NCBI RefSeq assembly: GCF_900067135.1
Contig: NZ_FJUR01000001.1
Span: forward strand, 362,501-426,500
Direction of reading: 5' to 3'
DNA: 64,000 nt
DNA from: Rhizobium sp. 9140
GTDB taxonomy: Bacteria; Pseudomonadota; Alphaproteobacteria; Rhizobiales; Rhizobiaceae
Each line of letters opens with the position of its first letter. The stretch's first letter is position 1. This document shows positions 55,594 through 64,000 of the stretch, in pieces. The notes beneath the pieces were generated by a model. The model made no database searches. It was not told where the DNA came from and was given only the letters and a program-made list of their open reading frames with translations. Position numbers and translations under genes: made by a program.

Positions 55594-55604
55594 ATCGGCT
55601 CTCC

Positions 55605-56969
55605 TCAGCCCTGTTTGGCGGGTGTGGAGCCGGTTGCGGCTCCGGCAACGGCGGCGTCGATCAGGCCTTCGACCTCGATGCGTTCATCGAGCTTCGCACG
55701 GAAGTCCGCCCCGGCATCCTTGGCAGGCTGTGGCAGGCCGTCCCATTCGAGGCTGGCGCCCTTCAGGTCGCCATTGGTCAGCCGGTCCTCGATGCGCGCA
55801 ACGACCGCTTCCGGCCCCGTACCCTCGACGCTGCCGACGGGGCGGACGCGCACGGCCGAGGCGGCGCTGCCGATCAGCCGCGAAAAAATGCCCTGATTCG
55901 GATCTGCCCCGCGAATGGCCGAAAGCATGGCGTCGGCCGTATCGGGGAAAGTGCGCGTCAGGTCGGAGCGCGACGGGACGCCGCGCTGTGCGACACCGGC
56001 CAGACCGGCAACGGCGGGGTCATCCGGCGAAATGCTCTTCAGCGCGTCGAGTTCGGCTAGAAACGGCCCGCCACGGTCGATCGACGTCTTCAGCGCCGTC
56101 ACCGCGATGGCGCGGGCAAGCTGCACATCGCTTGCCGGCTCCTCCAGCTTCCTTTCCGCTTCCTCGATGCGTGTCGAAAGCTGCGATGCAGCGGTCTCGG
56201 CCGCGCGGCTCTGGTCGGCGAGGCCGGATTTCACCGTGGCGAGGTCTTGCGTCAGGCTCTCGACCTGCGCCTTCAGATTGTCCGTACCCGATGCGTCACC
56301 GGTCGCCCCGACGCTTTGTTCGAGCGCGGAGAGCCTTTGCTCCACACCTTCGCCCCCGGACGCGCCTGTAGACGAAATCTGCGCCTTCAGCGCATCGATT
56401 TCGGCGCCCAGATCACGGCCCGGGTCGGCATTGCCGGATGACGAAGGGCCGATCGACGGGACGACCCCGGCATATTGCAGAACGCCGGCACCGGCGAGCG
56501 CGATCAGGCCGCCGAGAATGCCGGCCGCCAGCGCACCCGAGCGTGAAGGACTTGAGGGCCGCGACGCGTTTTTGGGCCTGGATGAACTGCCAGCCTCAGA
56601 AAACGTTTCGGACCTTGTCGACGAAGCCGGCTCCTCGGCAAAGGCCGCCGCGGCCGCTTCGGCACGTGCCTCCTCTGCGGCCTCGGCCTCCGTCTGGCTC
56701 AACGTGTCGGCCGGCGTATGTCCGTGGGAGGGCGTGCCGCCGTCAGCATCCCGCTCGCTATCGACCGTCGCCGCGTCCGGCACGACTGTCTCGTCGGACG
56801 CGCCCTGCGTCATCGGGTCTCGCTCCGTCATGTCTCGCTCCACTGCATCGGGGCGAACGCCCCTCTCCTCCGGTCGCGCCGCATCCGACGTCTCCGGCGT
56901 GGCATGCAGGTCGATCGTCAGCGGCTCCTGATCGGGCTTGGTGCGGCGCGGCGGGTTCTCCGGATCCAT
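55605..56969 (-). CDS. Mitofilin (Mic60-like) family membrane protein
   Basis: A 454-residue protein with an acidic disordered N-terminus (about 140 residues), one membrane helix (GALAAGILGGLIALAGAGVLQYAG), a coiled coil (EIDALKAQI, VEQRLSALEQSV, LKAQVESLTQDLATVKSGL) and a C-terminal mitofilin-signature region (RVRPVGSVEGTGPEAVVARIEDRLTNGDL-type). Alphaproteobacterial homologues of mitochondrial Mic60 lie in this heme gene context and shape intracytoplasmic membranes. I infer the same here from architecture and synteny. Confidence 0.88.
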   Translation of the reverse strand: MDPENPPRRTKPDQEPLTIDLHATPETSDAARPEERGVRPDAVERDMTERDPMTQGASDETVVPDAATVDSERDADGGTPSHGHTPADTLSQTEAEAAEEARAEAAAAAFAEEPASSTRSETFSEAGSSSRPKNASRPSSPSRSGALAAGILGGLIALAGAGVLQYAGVVPSIGPSSSGNADPGRDLGAEIDALKAQISSTGASGGEGVEQRLSALEQSVGATGDASGTDNLKAQVESLTQDLATVKSGLADQSRAAETAASQLSTRIEEAERKLEEPASDVQLARAIAVTALKTSIDRGGPFLAELDALKSISPDDPAVAGLAGVAQRGVPSRSDLTRTFPDTADAMLSAIRGADPNQGIFSRLIGSAASAVRVRPVGSVEGTGPEAVVARIEDRLTNGDLKGASLEWDGLPQPAKDAGADFRAKLDERIEVEGLIDAAVAGAATGSTPAKQG

Positions 56970-57056
56970 GCTCTCTTCTCTACGCGTGAGGTCAACGGCA
57001 TAAACCTAGACACCGACCCCGGCGAGGGAAAGGCCCTGCCGGTCGATTTGCGCGAT

Positions 57057-57758
57057 TCAGGCATCGAGGAGAGCGAGCAAAGCATTCTCATCCGGCCGCG
57101 GCCCGATCTCGACATGGCGACATCCGGGCGGTACGGCGTCTGCAATCCGGGGGCCGAGACAGAGAATCCGCACCGTGTCGCCCAGCATGGCCGGGGCAAT
57201 CTCGGAAAAGAATTGTCGGGCAGCTTCCCGCGAATAGAACAGCACCGCTTCCGGACCGAAAGCCTGGACGCGCGCGGAAAATTCCCCCGGCAGCCGGACG
57301 ACCGGCCGCATGCGATAGACGAGCCGAACCTGCATCGGCACGCCGGCAACCGTCATGCGCGTTTCCAAATCCGGCAGCCTCGGCGTGCCTGCGAGATAGA
57401 GGAGAAGGCCGGTCTGCGTGCCGCGATCGCGCAGGATCAATTCGGCGAGGCCGGCCGCGTCGCCAGGGCCGACGCGCACATGCGAAAACCCCAGATCGAG
57501 TGCAGCCTCCGCCGTCGCGGAACCGACGCAATAGACCGGCAGGGACGTCAGCGAGGGAAGTGCATCGGGAGATTGCCGCAGCGCCCGGAACGCTTCGGCA
57601 CTGGTTGCGACCACCGCTGACGCCGTGAGCGCCGTCGCCCGGATCGGCAAATGCTCGGCCTCGCTCAGCGGCAGGAGCAGCGTTTCATGGCCGGCGAGCG
57701 CCAGCCGCCGGAGCGTGGTATCCGCCGTGGTTTCCGGGCGCGTGACGAGGACGCGCAC
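57057..57758 (-). CDS. hemD: Uroporphyrinogen-III synthase
   Basis: A 233-residue two-domain HemD that cyclises hydroxymethylbilane to uroporphyrinogen III. Features are [36 protein letters not shown], and [14 protein letters not shown] with [12 protein letters not shown]. The GTG start lies four bases after the hemC stop. The frame is open further upstream inside hemC, but those residues are hemC antiframe and not HemD. Confidence 0.93.
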   Translation of the reverse strand: MRVLVTRPETTADTTLRRLALAGHETLLLPLSEAEHLPIRATALTASAVVATSAEAFRALRQSPDALPSLTSLPVYCVGSATAEAALDLGFSHVRVGPGDAAGLAELILRDRGTQTGLLLYLAGTPRLPDLETRMTVAGVPMQVRLVYRMRPVVRLPGEFSARVQAFGPEAVLFYSREAARQFFSEIAPAMLGDTVRILCLGPRIADAVPPGCRHVEIGPRPDENALLALLDA

Positions 57759-57762
57759 CGGC

Positions 57763-58692
57763 TCAGGCCCAGCTGGAGAAAAAGCCGGGCGCCGCCTCGG
57801 CGCGGATGTCCTCGCCCGCCCGCGCCCCGATCCTTGCCGCATCGCCCGCCCGCCCTTCGGCAAAGACGCGGTGATGCTGCGTCCCGTCCGGCGTCAGGAT
57901 CATGCCGGAAAACGAGATCTGCTCCCCGTCGGAAATCGCATAGCCAGCTATGGGTGTGCGGCAGGACCCGTCCAGCGTATCGAGAAACGCCCTTTCGCAG
58001 GTCACGGCCTCGTGCGTCTTGCGATCGTCGATGGCCGACAGAAGCGCGTTGACCCTCGTATCGCCGATCCGGCTTTCGACAGCGATCGCGCCTTGCGCGG
58101 GGGCCGGCGGGAAATAGGTGGGATCGAGGATTTCGGTCGCGACGCCTTCCAGATTGAGCCGCTTCAGCCCGGCAAGCGCGAGCAGCGTGCCATCCACCTG
58201 ACCCTCGGCCAGCTTGCGCAGCCGGGTTTCCACCAGGCCGCGATAGACGATGACGTTGATGTCGGGCCGCAGCCGGCGGATCAACGCCTGCCGGCGCAGC
58301 GAAGCCGAGCCGACCGTCGCCCCTTCCGGCAGGGCAAGGAGGGTCGGCGCCGTGCCACCGATGAAGGCATCGCGGGCGTCCTCGCGCGGCAGGAAGGCGG
58401 AAAGGAACAGACCGTCCGGCAGACGCGTCGCCATGTCCTTTGCCGAATGCACCGCGAAATCGAGCGTCCCCGCCAGAAGCTGGTCTTCCAGCTCTTGCGT
58501 GAAGAGGCCCTTGCCGCCGATTTCCGACAGCGCGCGATCGGTGATGCGGTCGCCCGCCGTCGACAGCGGCACGATCTCGAACATTTGCTCCGGCAGGCCA
58601 TGCGCCGCCATCAGCCGGTCGCGTGTCTCATGGGCCTGCGCCAGCGCCAGCCGGCTGCCGCGCGTGCCGATCCGGAAAGGTTTCGTTTGCAT
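57763..58692 (-). CDS. hemC: Hydroxymethylbilane synthase (porphobilinogen deaminase)
   Basis: A 309-residue enzyme that joins four porphobilinogen units. The dipyrromethane cofactor cysteine is in [11 protein letters not shown]. Other motifs are [24 protein letters not shown] (catalytic Asp), [11 protein letters not shown] and [11 protein letters not shown]. It begins the hemC-hemD-mitofilin-hemY series and diverges from tsaD with a 75-base gap. Confidence 0.97.
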   Translation of the reverse strand: MQTKPFRIGTRGSRLALAQAHETRDRLMAAHGLPEQMFEIVPLSTAGDRITDRALSEIGGKGLFTQELEDQLLAGTLDFAVHSAKDMATRLPDGLFLSAFLPREDARDAFIGGTAPTLLALPEGATVGSASLRRQALIRRLRPDINVIVYRGLVETRLRKLAEGQVDGTLLALAGLKRLNLEGVATEILDPTYFPPAPAQGAIAVESRIGDTRVNALLSAIDDRKTHEAVTCERAFLDTLDGSCRTPIAGYAISDGEQISFSGMILTPDGTQHHRVFAEGRAGDAARIGARAGEDIRAEAAPGFFSSWA

Positions 58693-58767
58693 CCGCTACG
58701 ATCCGTTGTTACCGGAGGTCCGTGTATCCCCCTTTATTCCCGATCGCAATCTTCGAGTAACCCGCCC

Positions 58768-59862
58768 ATGAACCGGCCCTTGCGTATTCTCGGCATCGAG
58801 ACGAGCTGCGACGAAACCGCCGCTTCCGTGGTGCTGCGCGGAACGGACGGGCGCGGCGAAATCCTTGGCGACGTGGTGCTGAGCCAGCTTGAAGAGCACA
58901 GTGTCTATGGCGGCGTGGTGCCGGAAATCGCCGCTCGCGCCCATGTCGAGGCGCTGGATACGCTGATTGCCGAAGCGCTGGCCCGCGCGCAAATGTCGCT
59001 GTCCGACGTTGATGCGATTGCCGCCACCAGCGGTCCAGGCCTCATCGGCGGGCTGATCGTCGGCCTGATGACCGGCAAGGCGCTGGCGCGCGCCGCGAAC
59101 AAACCGCTCTACGCCATCAACCATCTCGAAGGCCACGCGCTGACCGCGCGGCTGACGCATGGCCTCACCTTCCCCTATCTGATGCTGCTCGTGTCTGGCG
59201 GCCATACCCAGCTGGTGCTGGTGCGCGGCACCGGCGACTACGAGCGCTGGGGCACGACCATCGACGACGCGCTGGGCGAGGCCTTCGACAAGACGGCCAA
59301 GCTTCTGGGCCTTCCCTATCCCGGCGGCCCGGCCGTCGAGCGCGCCGCCCGTAGCGGCAATCCGGAACGCTTCACCTTCCCCCGCCCGCTCGTCGGCGAA
59401 GCCCGGCTGGATTTCTCCTTCTCGGGCCTGAAGACTGCGGTGCGGCAGGCGGCGCAGTCGATCGCGCCGGTGGGCGAGCAGGATATAGCCGACATCTGCG
59501 CCTCCTTCCAGCATGCCGTTTCCCGAACGCTGAAGGACCGGATCGGCCGCGGCCTCCAGCGCTTCCGCGAAACCTACCCCGATGTCGGCCGGCCCTCCCT
59601 CGTCGTTGCCGGCGGCGTGGCCGCCAATCAGGCTCTGCGGGCGACCCTCGACAGCCTCTGCGACAGCAACGGCTTTGCCTTCGTCGCCCCGCCGCTCCAC
59701 CTCTGCACCGACAACGCCGCGATGATCGCCTGGGCAGGCGCCGAGCGCATGGCGGCCGGCCTGCCCGCGGACGATCTCTCCGTGTCCCCCCGCGCACGCT
59801 GGCCACTCGATGGGAACGCCGAAACCCTGCTCGGCTTCGGCAAGCGAGGCGCCAAGGCATGA
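58768..59862 (+). CDS. tsaD: tRNA N6-threonylcarbamoyladenosine transferase TsaD
   Basis: A 364-residue ASKHA-fold protein that, with TsaB and TsaE, places threonylcarbamoyl on A37 of ANN-decoding tRNAs. Motifs are [26 protein letters not shown], the metal-site [36 protein letters not shown] and [12 protein letters not shown]. The ATG at MNRPLRILG is right for the family; the open frame upstream is antisense to hemC. It overlaps gpsA by four bases. Confidence 0.97.
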   Translation: MNRPLRILGIETSCDETAASVVLRGTDGRGEILGDVVLSQLEEHSVYGGVVPEIAARAHVEALDTLIAEALARAQMSLSDVDAIAATSGPGLIGGLIVGLMTGKALARAANKPLYAINHLEGHALTARLTHGLTFPYLMLLVSGGHTQLVLVRGTGDYERWGTTIDDALGEAFDKTAKLLGLPYPGGPAVERAARSGNPERFTFPRPLVGEARLDFSFSGLKTAVRQAAQSIAPVGEQDIADICASFQHAVSRTLKDRIGRGLQRFRETYPDVGRPSLVVAGGVAANQALRATLDSLCDSNGFAFVAPPLHLCTDNAAMIAWAGAERMAAGLPADDLSVSPRARWPLDGNAETLLGFGKRGAKA

Positions 59863-60863
59863 GCGAGGCAATGCGGTCTCCCTCGAACAAGGTGGCCGTA
59901 GTCGGCGCAGGCGCGTTCGGAACCGCGCTCGCCACCGTCATTGCCCGCACCGGCCGCAGCGACGTCACGCTCATCGCCCGCCGGAAGGACGTGGCCGACG
60001 CGATCCTCTCGCAGCGCCGGCACGAAGAGGCACTGCCCGGCATCGACCTGCCCGAGACCCTTTTCGCCACGGCCGAACCGGCCTCCGTCTCCTCGGCCGG
60101 CATCGTCCTCTTCGCCATGCCGTCGCAGGCGCAGCGCGCGGCGGCGCAAGCGCTCCGGCCGCACCTTGCGCCGGGCACCGACATCGTCATCTGCGCCAAG
60201 GGTCTGGAACGCGGCACCGGCCGGCTTCTGACGGAGGTCGTGGCCGAGGAACTGCGCGACCTCGAGGTCTCCGTTCTCTCCGGTCCCGGCTTTGCCGCCG
60301 ATATCGCCACCGGCCTCCCCACCGCCATGGTCATCGCCTCGGCTTCGGCAGACCGTGCCGCCCGGCTCGCCACCGCCCTTTCCGGCCCCACCTTCCGGCT
60401 TTATCCCTCTGCCGACCGCACCGGCGTACAACTCGGCGGCGCGCTGAAAAACGTATTGGCCATTGCCTGCGGCATCGTCGAAGGCGCGGGTCTCGGCGAC
60501 TCCGCCCGCGCCGCCATGATCGCCCGGGGCCTTGCCGAACTCTCGCGCTACGTCGCGGCCTGCGGCGGCCGGGGCGACACCGTTCGCGGCCTGTCCGGGC
60601 TCGGCGATCTCGTCCTCACCGCCACCAGCCACCAGTCGCGCAATCTGCGCTACGGCATCGCGCTCGGCCGCGGGCGCCGCGCCACCCAGCCGACCGCCGA
60701 CCTCGTGGAAGGCGCCCTTGCGGCCTCCGTCGCGGCGACAGAGGCCCGCCGCCTCGGCCTCGACATGCCGCTGACCTTCGCAGTGGCCGCCATGATCGAC
60801 GGCGCCATCGACGTGGAAACAGCGCTCCAACAACTCATGTCCCGTCCCATCACTCAAGAATAG
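59859..60863 (+). CDS. gpsA: Glycerol-3-phosphate dehydrogenase [NAD(P)+]
   Basis: A 334-residue dehydrogenase that makes sn-glycerol 3-phosphate from dihydroxyacetone phosphate for phospholipid synthesis. The nucleotide site is [38 protein letters not shown] (catalytic Lys), [11 protein letters not shown] and SRNLRYG are all present. The ATGA overlap couples it to tsaD, an arrangement common in rhizobia. Confidence 0.97.
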   Translation: MSEAMRSPSNKVAVVGAGAFGTALATVIARTGRSDVTLIARRKDVADAILSQRRHEEALPGIDLPETLFATAEPASVSSAGIVLFAMPSQAQRAAAQALRPHLAPGTDIVICAKGLERGTGRLLTEVVAEELRDLEVSVLSGPGFAADIATGLPTAMVIASASADRAARLATALSGPTFRLYPSADRTGVQLGGALKNVLAIACGIVEGAGLGDSARAAMIARGLAELSRYVAACGGRGDTVRGLSGLGDLVLTATSHQSRNLRYGIALGRGRRATQPTADLVEGALAASVAATEARRLGLDMPLTFAVAAMIDGAIDVETALQQLMSRPITQE

Positions 60864-60881
60864 CTTCGGAAAGGCACCACA

Positions 60882-61172
60882 ATGCTCTTTGCAGCCCTTT
60901 GCACCGACAACGAAGGCGCACTTCAGATCCGCCTCGACACCCGTCCGACGCACGTCGCCTATCTCGATGATTTGAATACCCGCGGTATCCTGAAAATCGC
61001 CGGCCCGTTTCTGGGCGGAGACGGCAAGCCAAACGGCAGCCTCGTCATCATCGAGGCCGAGACGAAGGAAGCAGCCGCCGCGATCTTTGCCGAAGACCCC
61101 TACGCCAAGGCCGGCCTCTTCGCCTCCGTCGAGGTCAAGGCCTGGAACTGGGTCTTCAACAAGCCGGAGTGA
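60882..61172 (+). CDS. YciI-like protein
   Basis: A 96-residue YCII-domain protein. The conserved histidine is in RPTHVAYLDDL; IAGPFLGGDGKPNGSLVIIEA and DPYAKAGLFASVEVKAWNWVF follow the family pattern. The family is ferredoxin-like in fold, with suspected but mostly untested enzymatic activity. GGAAAGG stands upstream, and the gene sits in the gpsA operon. Confidence 0.92.
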   Translation: MLFAALCTDNEGALQIRLDTRPTHVAYLDDLNTRGILKIAGPFLGGDGKPNGSLVIIEAETKEAAAAIFAEDPYAKAGLFASVEVKAWNWVFNKPE

Positions 61173-61178
61173 CATGCG

Positions 61179-61622
61179 ATGGCCTACTGGCTCTGGAAAT
61201 CCGAACCGTTCAAATGGTCCTGGGCCATGCAGAAGGACGCGGGCGAAGCCGGCACCGAATGGACCGGCGTGCGCAACTACCTCGCCCGCAACAACATGCG
61301 CGCCATGAAGATCGGCGACAAGGGGTTCTTCTACCACTCGAACGAAGGCCTGGAGATCGTCGGCATCGCCGAGGTCTGCGCCCTGTCGCATCCCGACTCG
61401 ACTGCCGAAGGCGACGCCCGCTGGGACTGCGTCGATATCCGTGCCGTCTGCGACATGCCCAGACCCGTTACGCTGAAGGACGTGAAGGCGAGCGAGCGGC
61501 TGACGGACATGCAGCTCGTCACCTCCATGCGTCTCTCGGTTCAGGCCGTGACGGAAGACGAATGGCACGAGGTCTGCCGCATGGGAGGCCTCGACACTCC
61601 ACCGGAATCGCCCCCGGCATGA
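61179..61622 (+). CDS. EVE domain-containing protein
   Basis: A 147-residue single EVE domain (PUA-like fold), thought to recognise modified bases in nucleic acids. Signature parts are YWLWKSEPFKWSW, WTGVRNYLARNNMRAM, GDKGFFYHSNEG, IVGIAEV and the aromatic cage region. It lies six bases after the YciI-like gene, an arrangement often seen near gpsA in alphaproteobacteria. Confidence 0.93.
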   Translation: MAYWLWKSEPFKWSWAMQKDAGEAGTEWTGVRNYLARNNMRAMKIGDKGFFYHSNEGLEIVGIAEVCALSHPDSTAEGDARWDCVDIRAVCDMPRPVTLKDVKASERLTDMQLVTSMRLSVQAVTEDEWHEVCRMGGLDTPPESPPA

Positions 61623-61632
61623 AGACCTCGGC

Positions 61633-62277
61633 GTGAAGACGGATCCCGAACGCTTCATCCGCGAGAACACGAGTGTCATCGCTCCCCCGCATGTTCCCGA
61701 GGTGCGACTGTTCCTGGCGAGCGAGGCGCACGACCTCTGGCTGAAGACCGAGGAGGAGCTGGACGCCATCGGCCTGCCGCCGCCCTTCTGGGCCTTTGCC
61801 TGGGCCGGCGGACAGGGTCTTGCCCGCTACGTGCTCGATCGCCCCGACATCGTGGCCGGCAAGAGCGTCATCGACTTCGCCTCAGGCTCCGGGCTGGTGG
61901 CTATCGCGGCCATGAAAGCCGGCGCGGCATCGGTCCTCGCATTGGATACCGATCCGTGGACGGGAGCCGCGATCGCGCTCAACGCTGAACTAAACGATGT
62001 AGTCGTCGCCCACGAGAGCATAGACCGGATCGGCCAGCCGGTCGCCGCCAATGTGTTCCTTGCCGGCGATGTCTTCTACGACAAGGCCTTTGCCGACCGG
62101 CTGATACCCTGGTTCGAACGTCTCGTGGCAAGCGGCATCGCGGTCATCGTCGGCGATCCCGGCCGCGCCTATTGCCCGCGCGACCGCATGGAGCCGCTTG
62201 CGACCTTTGAGATTCCGGTGACGCGGGCGCTGGAAGACAGCGATGTCAAGAAGACGACGGTCTGGCGGTTTCGCTAG
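61633..62277 (+). CDS. Class I methyltransferase, METTL20/ETF-beta lysine methyltransferase-like
   Basis: A 214-residue SAM-dependent methyltransferase. RFIRENTSVIAPPHVPEVRLFLASEA, PPFWAFAWAGGQGLARY, VIDFASGSGLVAIAAMKAGA (SAM site), ALDTDPWTGAAIALNAELN and the DVFYDKAFADRLIPWF segment resemble METTL20 homologues, which methylate electron-transfer flavoprotein beta. That target is inferred by similarity. The start is GTG, eleven bases after the EVE gene stop. Confidence 0.87.
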   Translation: MKTDPERFIRENTSVIAPPHVPEVRLFLASEAHDLWLKTEEELDAIGLPPPFWAFAWAGGQGLARYVLDRPDIVAGKSVIDFASGSGLVAIAAMKAGAASVLALDTDPWTGAAIALNAELNDVVVAHESIDRIGQPVAANVFLAGDVFYDKAFADRLIPWFERLVASGIAVIVGDPGRAYCPRDRMEPLATFEIPVTRALEDSDVKKTTVWRFR

Positions 62278-62303
62278 ATTGCCGCCGTGCGGAGGGCCGG
62301 GCC

Positions 62304-62810
62304 TCAGCGCCCGCGAATGACGCAGACGCCCGCCTCGAAGCTGCACGCGCTGTCGTTGCGACGAGCCGCTCCGCGATCCACCGTGATCACACGGCTTCGG
62401 ACAGCACGGCTTTCCGCCGGATAACGCTCGATGGCGCCGTAGGAAGTATCTTCATCATAGTTGGTGATGGTGAAATAGCTGCCGGCATGGCTGCGATACA
62501 AGCCATTGGCATTGCCGGAATATCGCCCGGAGCCGACGATGACGGCGGCCGGCGCACGCCAGCCGCGCCGACCCCGGCGCTCGCCATCGAAGACGCCGCG
62601 CACGACGCGATAGTCCGGTATCGCGCGATAGTCCGGTACGACATAGGGGCGGCCCTGAAGCCGGACGCCGGATCTTTGTTCGCGCTGTTCTTGCTGCGCG
62701 GAAGAATACAGACCGCGAAAGCCTTCATCTCCCGCTTCCGCGCTTCCGAAGGAGAAGACAACGAGACCAATCGCGACAGCGACCGATCGCAGGGAAACGT
62801 CCCGAACCAT
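62304..62810 (-). CDS. Hypothetical secreted protein
   Basis: A 168-residue protein with a signal peptide (SLRSVAVAIGLVVFSFGSAEAGD) and an Arg/Tyr-rich mature region (RPYVVPDYRAIPDYRVVRGVF, YFTITNYDEDTSYGAIE). Two cysteines near the C-terminus (CSFEAGVCVIRGR) could form a disulfide. I recognise no family. It is single and convergent with the methyltransferase gene. Confidence 0.72.
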   Translation of the reverse strand: MVRDVSLRSVAVAIGLVVFSFGSAEAGDEGFRGLYSSAQQEQREQRSGVRLQGRPYVVPDYRAIPDYRVVRGVFDGERRGRRGWRAPAAVIVGSGRYSGNANGLYRSHAGSYFTITNYDEDTSYGAIERYPAESRAVRSRVITVDRGAARRNDSACSFEAGVCVIRGR

Positions 62811-63111
62811 AATGAACCTCCGACGGATCTTAACAAAACATTAAGAGCAATCTGGAGCAGGTCGCCGTGAAAGTCAGGCGGTTGCATCGGATTTCGCCGG
62901 ATATGCTTAATCGGTAAAATGCCGTTTAACGGTCATCCCGATAAACCTCCGTCTCTAATCGATTAATTTTCTTTCGCACCGCAAACAGGCTTGTGAAGAC
63001 ACCTGACGAAGATTAAAGCTCGCCACACCTGAATGCTGCGCAATCCCTGCGCAAACCGGATATAAAAAGTCTAGTTTTTGGACGATTGACCGGTCGTTCC
63101 GTGAGGTTCTG
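62811..63111 (+). promoter_or_regulatory. Upstream region of the sdh operon
   Basis: 301 bases with a drop in GC content around 62890-63000, holding the promoters of sdhCDAB and of the divergent secreted-protein gene. I could not fix -35/-10 elements with confidence. The bases before the sdhC ATG include GTGAGG as ribosome site. Confidence 0.4.
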
Positions 63112-63504
63112 ATGACGAATGTCACCAAAAGCCGGCCGCTTTCGCCGCATCTTCAAATCTACAAGCTCATTCCGACCATGCTTATGTCGATTGTGCACCG
63201 CATCACCGGCGCGGCGCTCTACTTCGGCACGGTGCTCGTCGCCTGGTGGCTGATCGCAGCGGCCAGCGGCCCCGCCTATTACGAGTGGGCAAGCTGGTTC
63301 TTCGGCACCATCATCGGCCAGGTTATCCTGTTCGGCTACACCTGGGCGTTGATCCACCATATGTTCGGCGGCCTGCGCCACTTCATGTGGGATCTGGGCT
63401 ATGGCTACGAGAAGGAGTTCTCGACCAAGCTCGCCATCGCCAATGCCGTCGGCTCCATCACCGTGACGCTCCTTCTGTGGATCGTCGTCATCATCGTACG
63501 CTGA
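63112..63504 (+). CDS. sdhC: Succinate dehydrogenase cytochrome b556 subunit
   Basis: A 130-residue membrane anchor of complex II with three helices. It has RPLSPHLQIYK, SIVHRITGAALYFG, and LIHHMFGGLRHFMWDLG, which carries the heme b axial histidine. It is the first gene of sdhCDA(B), with sdhD 11 bases downstream. Confidence 0.97.
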   Translation: MTNVTKSRPLSPHLQIYKLIPTMLMSIVHRITGAALYFGTVLVAWWLIAAASGPAYYEWASWFFGTIIGQVILFGYTWALIHHMFGGLRHFMWDLGYGYEKEFSTKLAIANAVGSITVTLLLWIVVIIVR

Positions 63505-63515
63505 GGGCTCCGACC

Positions 63516-63896
63516 ATGGATATGCGCACACCGCTCGGCAAGGTTCGCGGTCTCGGTTCGGCCAAGGAAGGCACGGATCACTTCTGGCGTCAGCGCCTGA
63601 CGGCCGTGGCCAACGTGCCGCTTCTGACATTCTTCGCGATCTTCATGATGACCTATGCCGGCGCTCCTCACGCGGATGTGGTCGCAGCGCTCGCCAATCC
63701 GTTCGTGGCCGTGGTCATGGCCCTTGTCGTCATCTCCGCGCTGACCCACATGCGGATTGGCATGCAGGTGATCGTCGAGGACTACGTTCACGCCGAAGGC
63801 ATCAAGATCGTCCTTCTCATGCTCAATACATTCTTCGCGATCGCGGTTGGCGGGCTCTGTCTTTTCGCCATCCTGAAGCTCGCCTTTGCAGGATAA
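63516..63896 (+). CDS. sdhD: Succinate dehydrogenase hydrophobic anchor subunit
   Basis: A 126-residue three-helix membrane anchor. GLGSAKEGTDHFWRQRLTAVANVPL is the conserved N-terminus, and ALTHMRIGMQVIVEDYVH contains the second heme-ligand histidine and the quinone-site Asp-Tyr pair. It is in an operon with sdhC and sdhA. Confidence 0.96.
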   Translation: MDMRTPLGKVRGLGSAKEGTDHFWRQRLTAVANVPLLTFFAIFMMTYAGAPHADVVAALANPFVAVVMALVVISALTHMRIGMQVIVEDYVHAEGIKIVLLMLNTFFAIAVGGLCLFAILKLAFAG

Positions 63897-63900
63897 AACC

Positions 63901-64000
63901 ATGGCATCGACCGAAGCACCGTCCGTCAACGGCCCGACTTCCATCAACGGCAAGGCCTACCAGTATGTCGATCATTCCTACGACGTGATCGTCGTGGGCG
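63901..64000 (+). CDS. sdhA: Succinate dehydrogenase flavoprotein subunit (partial, runs off window)
   Basis: The first 33 codons of SdhA: MASTEAPSVNG, then YQYVDHSYDVIVVG, which begins the FAD-binding Rossmann strand. The start is four bases after the sdhD stop. The rest lies beyond the window. Confidence 0.95.
   Translation, partial: MASTEAPSVNGPTSINGKAYQYVDHSYDVIVVG

Overview
The window reads as chromosomal DNA of a GC-rich alphaproteobacterium of the Rhizobiaceae type. The signs are 5-aminolevulinate synthase (HemA), a hemC-hemD-mitofilin-HemY cluster, an lpiA/acvB pair, the DXR pathway, SdhCDA order and RIME-like palindromic repeats. I cannot name the genus or species from sequence alone.

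Layout. 1-5.1 kb (minus strand): a ROK sugar kinase, a heme-degrading-domain (DUF336) protein and an AGE-family sugar epimerase form a tight operon. Behind it lies cobalamin-dependent methionine synthase, unusually split into two genes by one in-frame stop, with a strong palindromic operator in front. 5.3-16.9 kb: an intact tRNA-Arg(CCT) is the target of an integrated island, bounded by a 48-bp direct repeat of the tRNA 3' end (5351-5398 and 16880-16927). The island holds a tyrosine recombinase with two small partner genes, an IS21-like element split by a nested 3.2-kb IS66-like element, a truncated GT2 glycosyltransferase, a fucosyltransferase-like/discoidin fusion, and a phage lysis cassette (GH108 endolysin, Rz-like and embedded Rz1-like spanins, a membrane coiled-coil protein). 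17-20.1 kb: three more AT-rich glycan-modifying genes (CatB-type acetyltransferase, GT8-like, fucosyltransferase-like) lie just outside the repeat.

20.2-42 kb is ordinary backbone: dxr, a DUF2938-like membrane protein, hemA, a glycine-zipper lipoprotein, TamA and TamB (TamB with a 517-residue internal duplication), arginase, CheW, a tyrosine phosphatase, the acvB-lpiA lysyl-phosphatidylglycerol operon, a potassium channel with a zinc ribbon, small and unknown membrane proteins, and an ExoY-type sugar transferase.

42-51.4 kb is a formate-oxidation unit: LysR regulator, NAD-dependent molybdenum formate dehydrogenase fdsG-fdsB-fdsA, the FdhD/FdsC maturation factor, fdsD and an oxalate/formate-type MFS transporter. 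A RIME-like mosaic repeat sits between fdsB and fdsA. 51.4-64 kb: YggT, an MFS exporter, TerB, HemY, a mitofilin-like protein, HemD and HemC on the minus strand. On the plus strand follow tsaD, gpsA, a YciI-like protein, an EVE-domain protein and a METTL20-like methyltransferase, then a secreted hypothetical on the minus strand, and finally sdhC, sdhD and the start of sdhA.

The most unusual part is 12.9-20.1 kb: a phage remnant at a tRNA whose surviving cargo is surface-glycan enzymes, including an apparently unusual fucosyltransferase-discoidin fusion. I saw no CRISPR array, rRNA, or known defence or toxin-antitoxin system.
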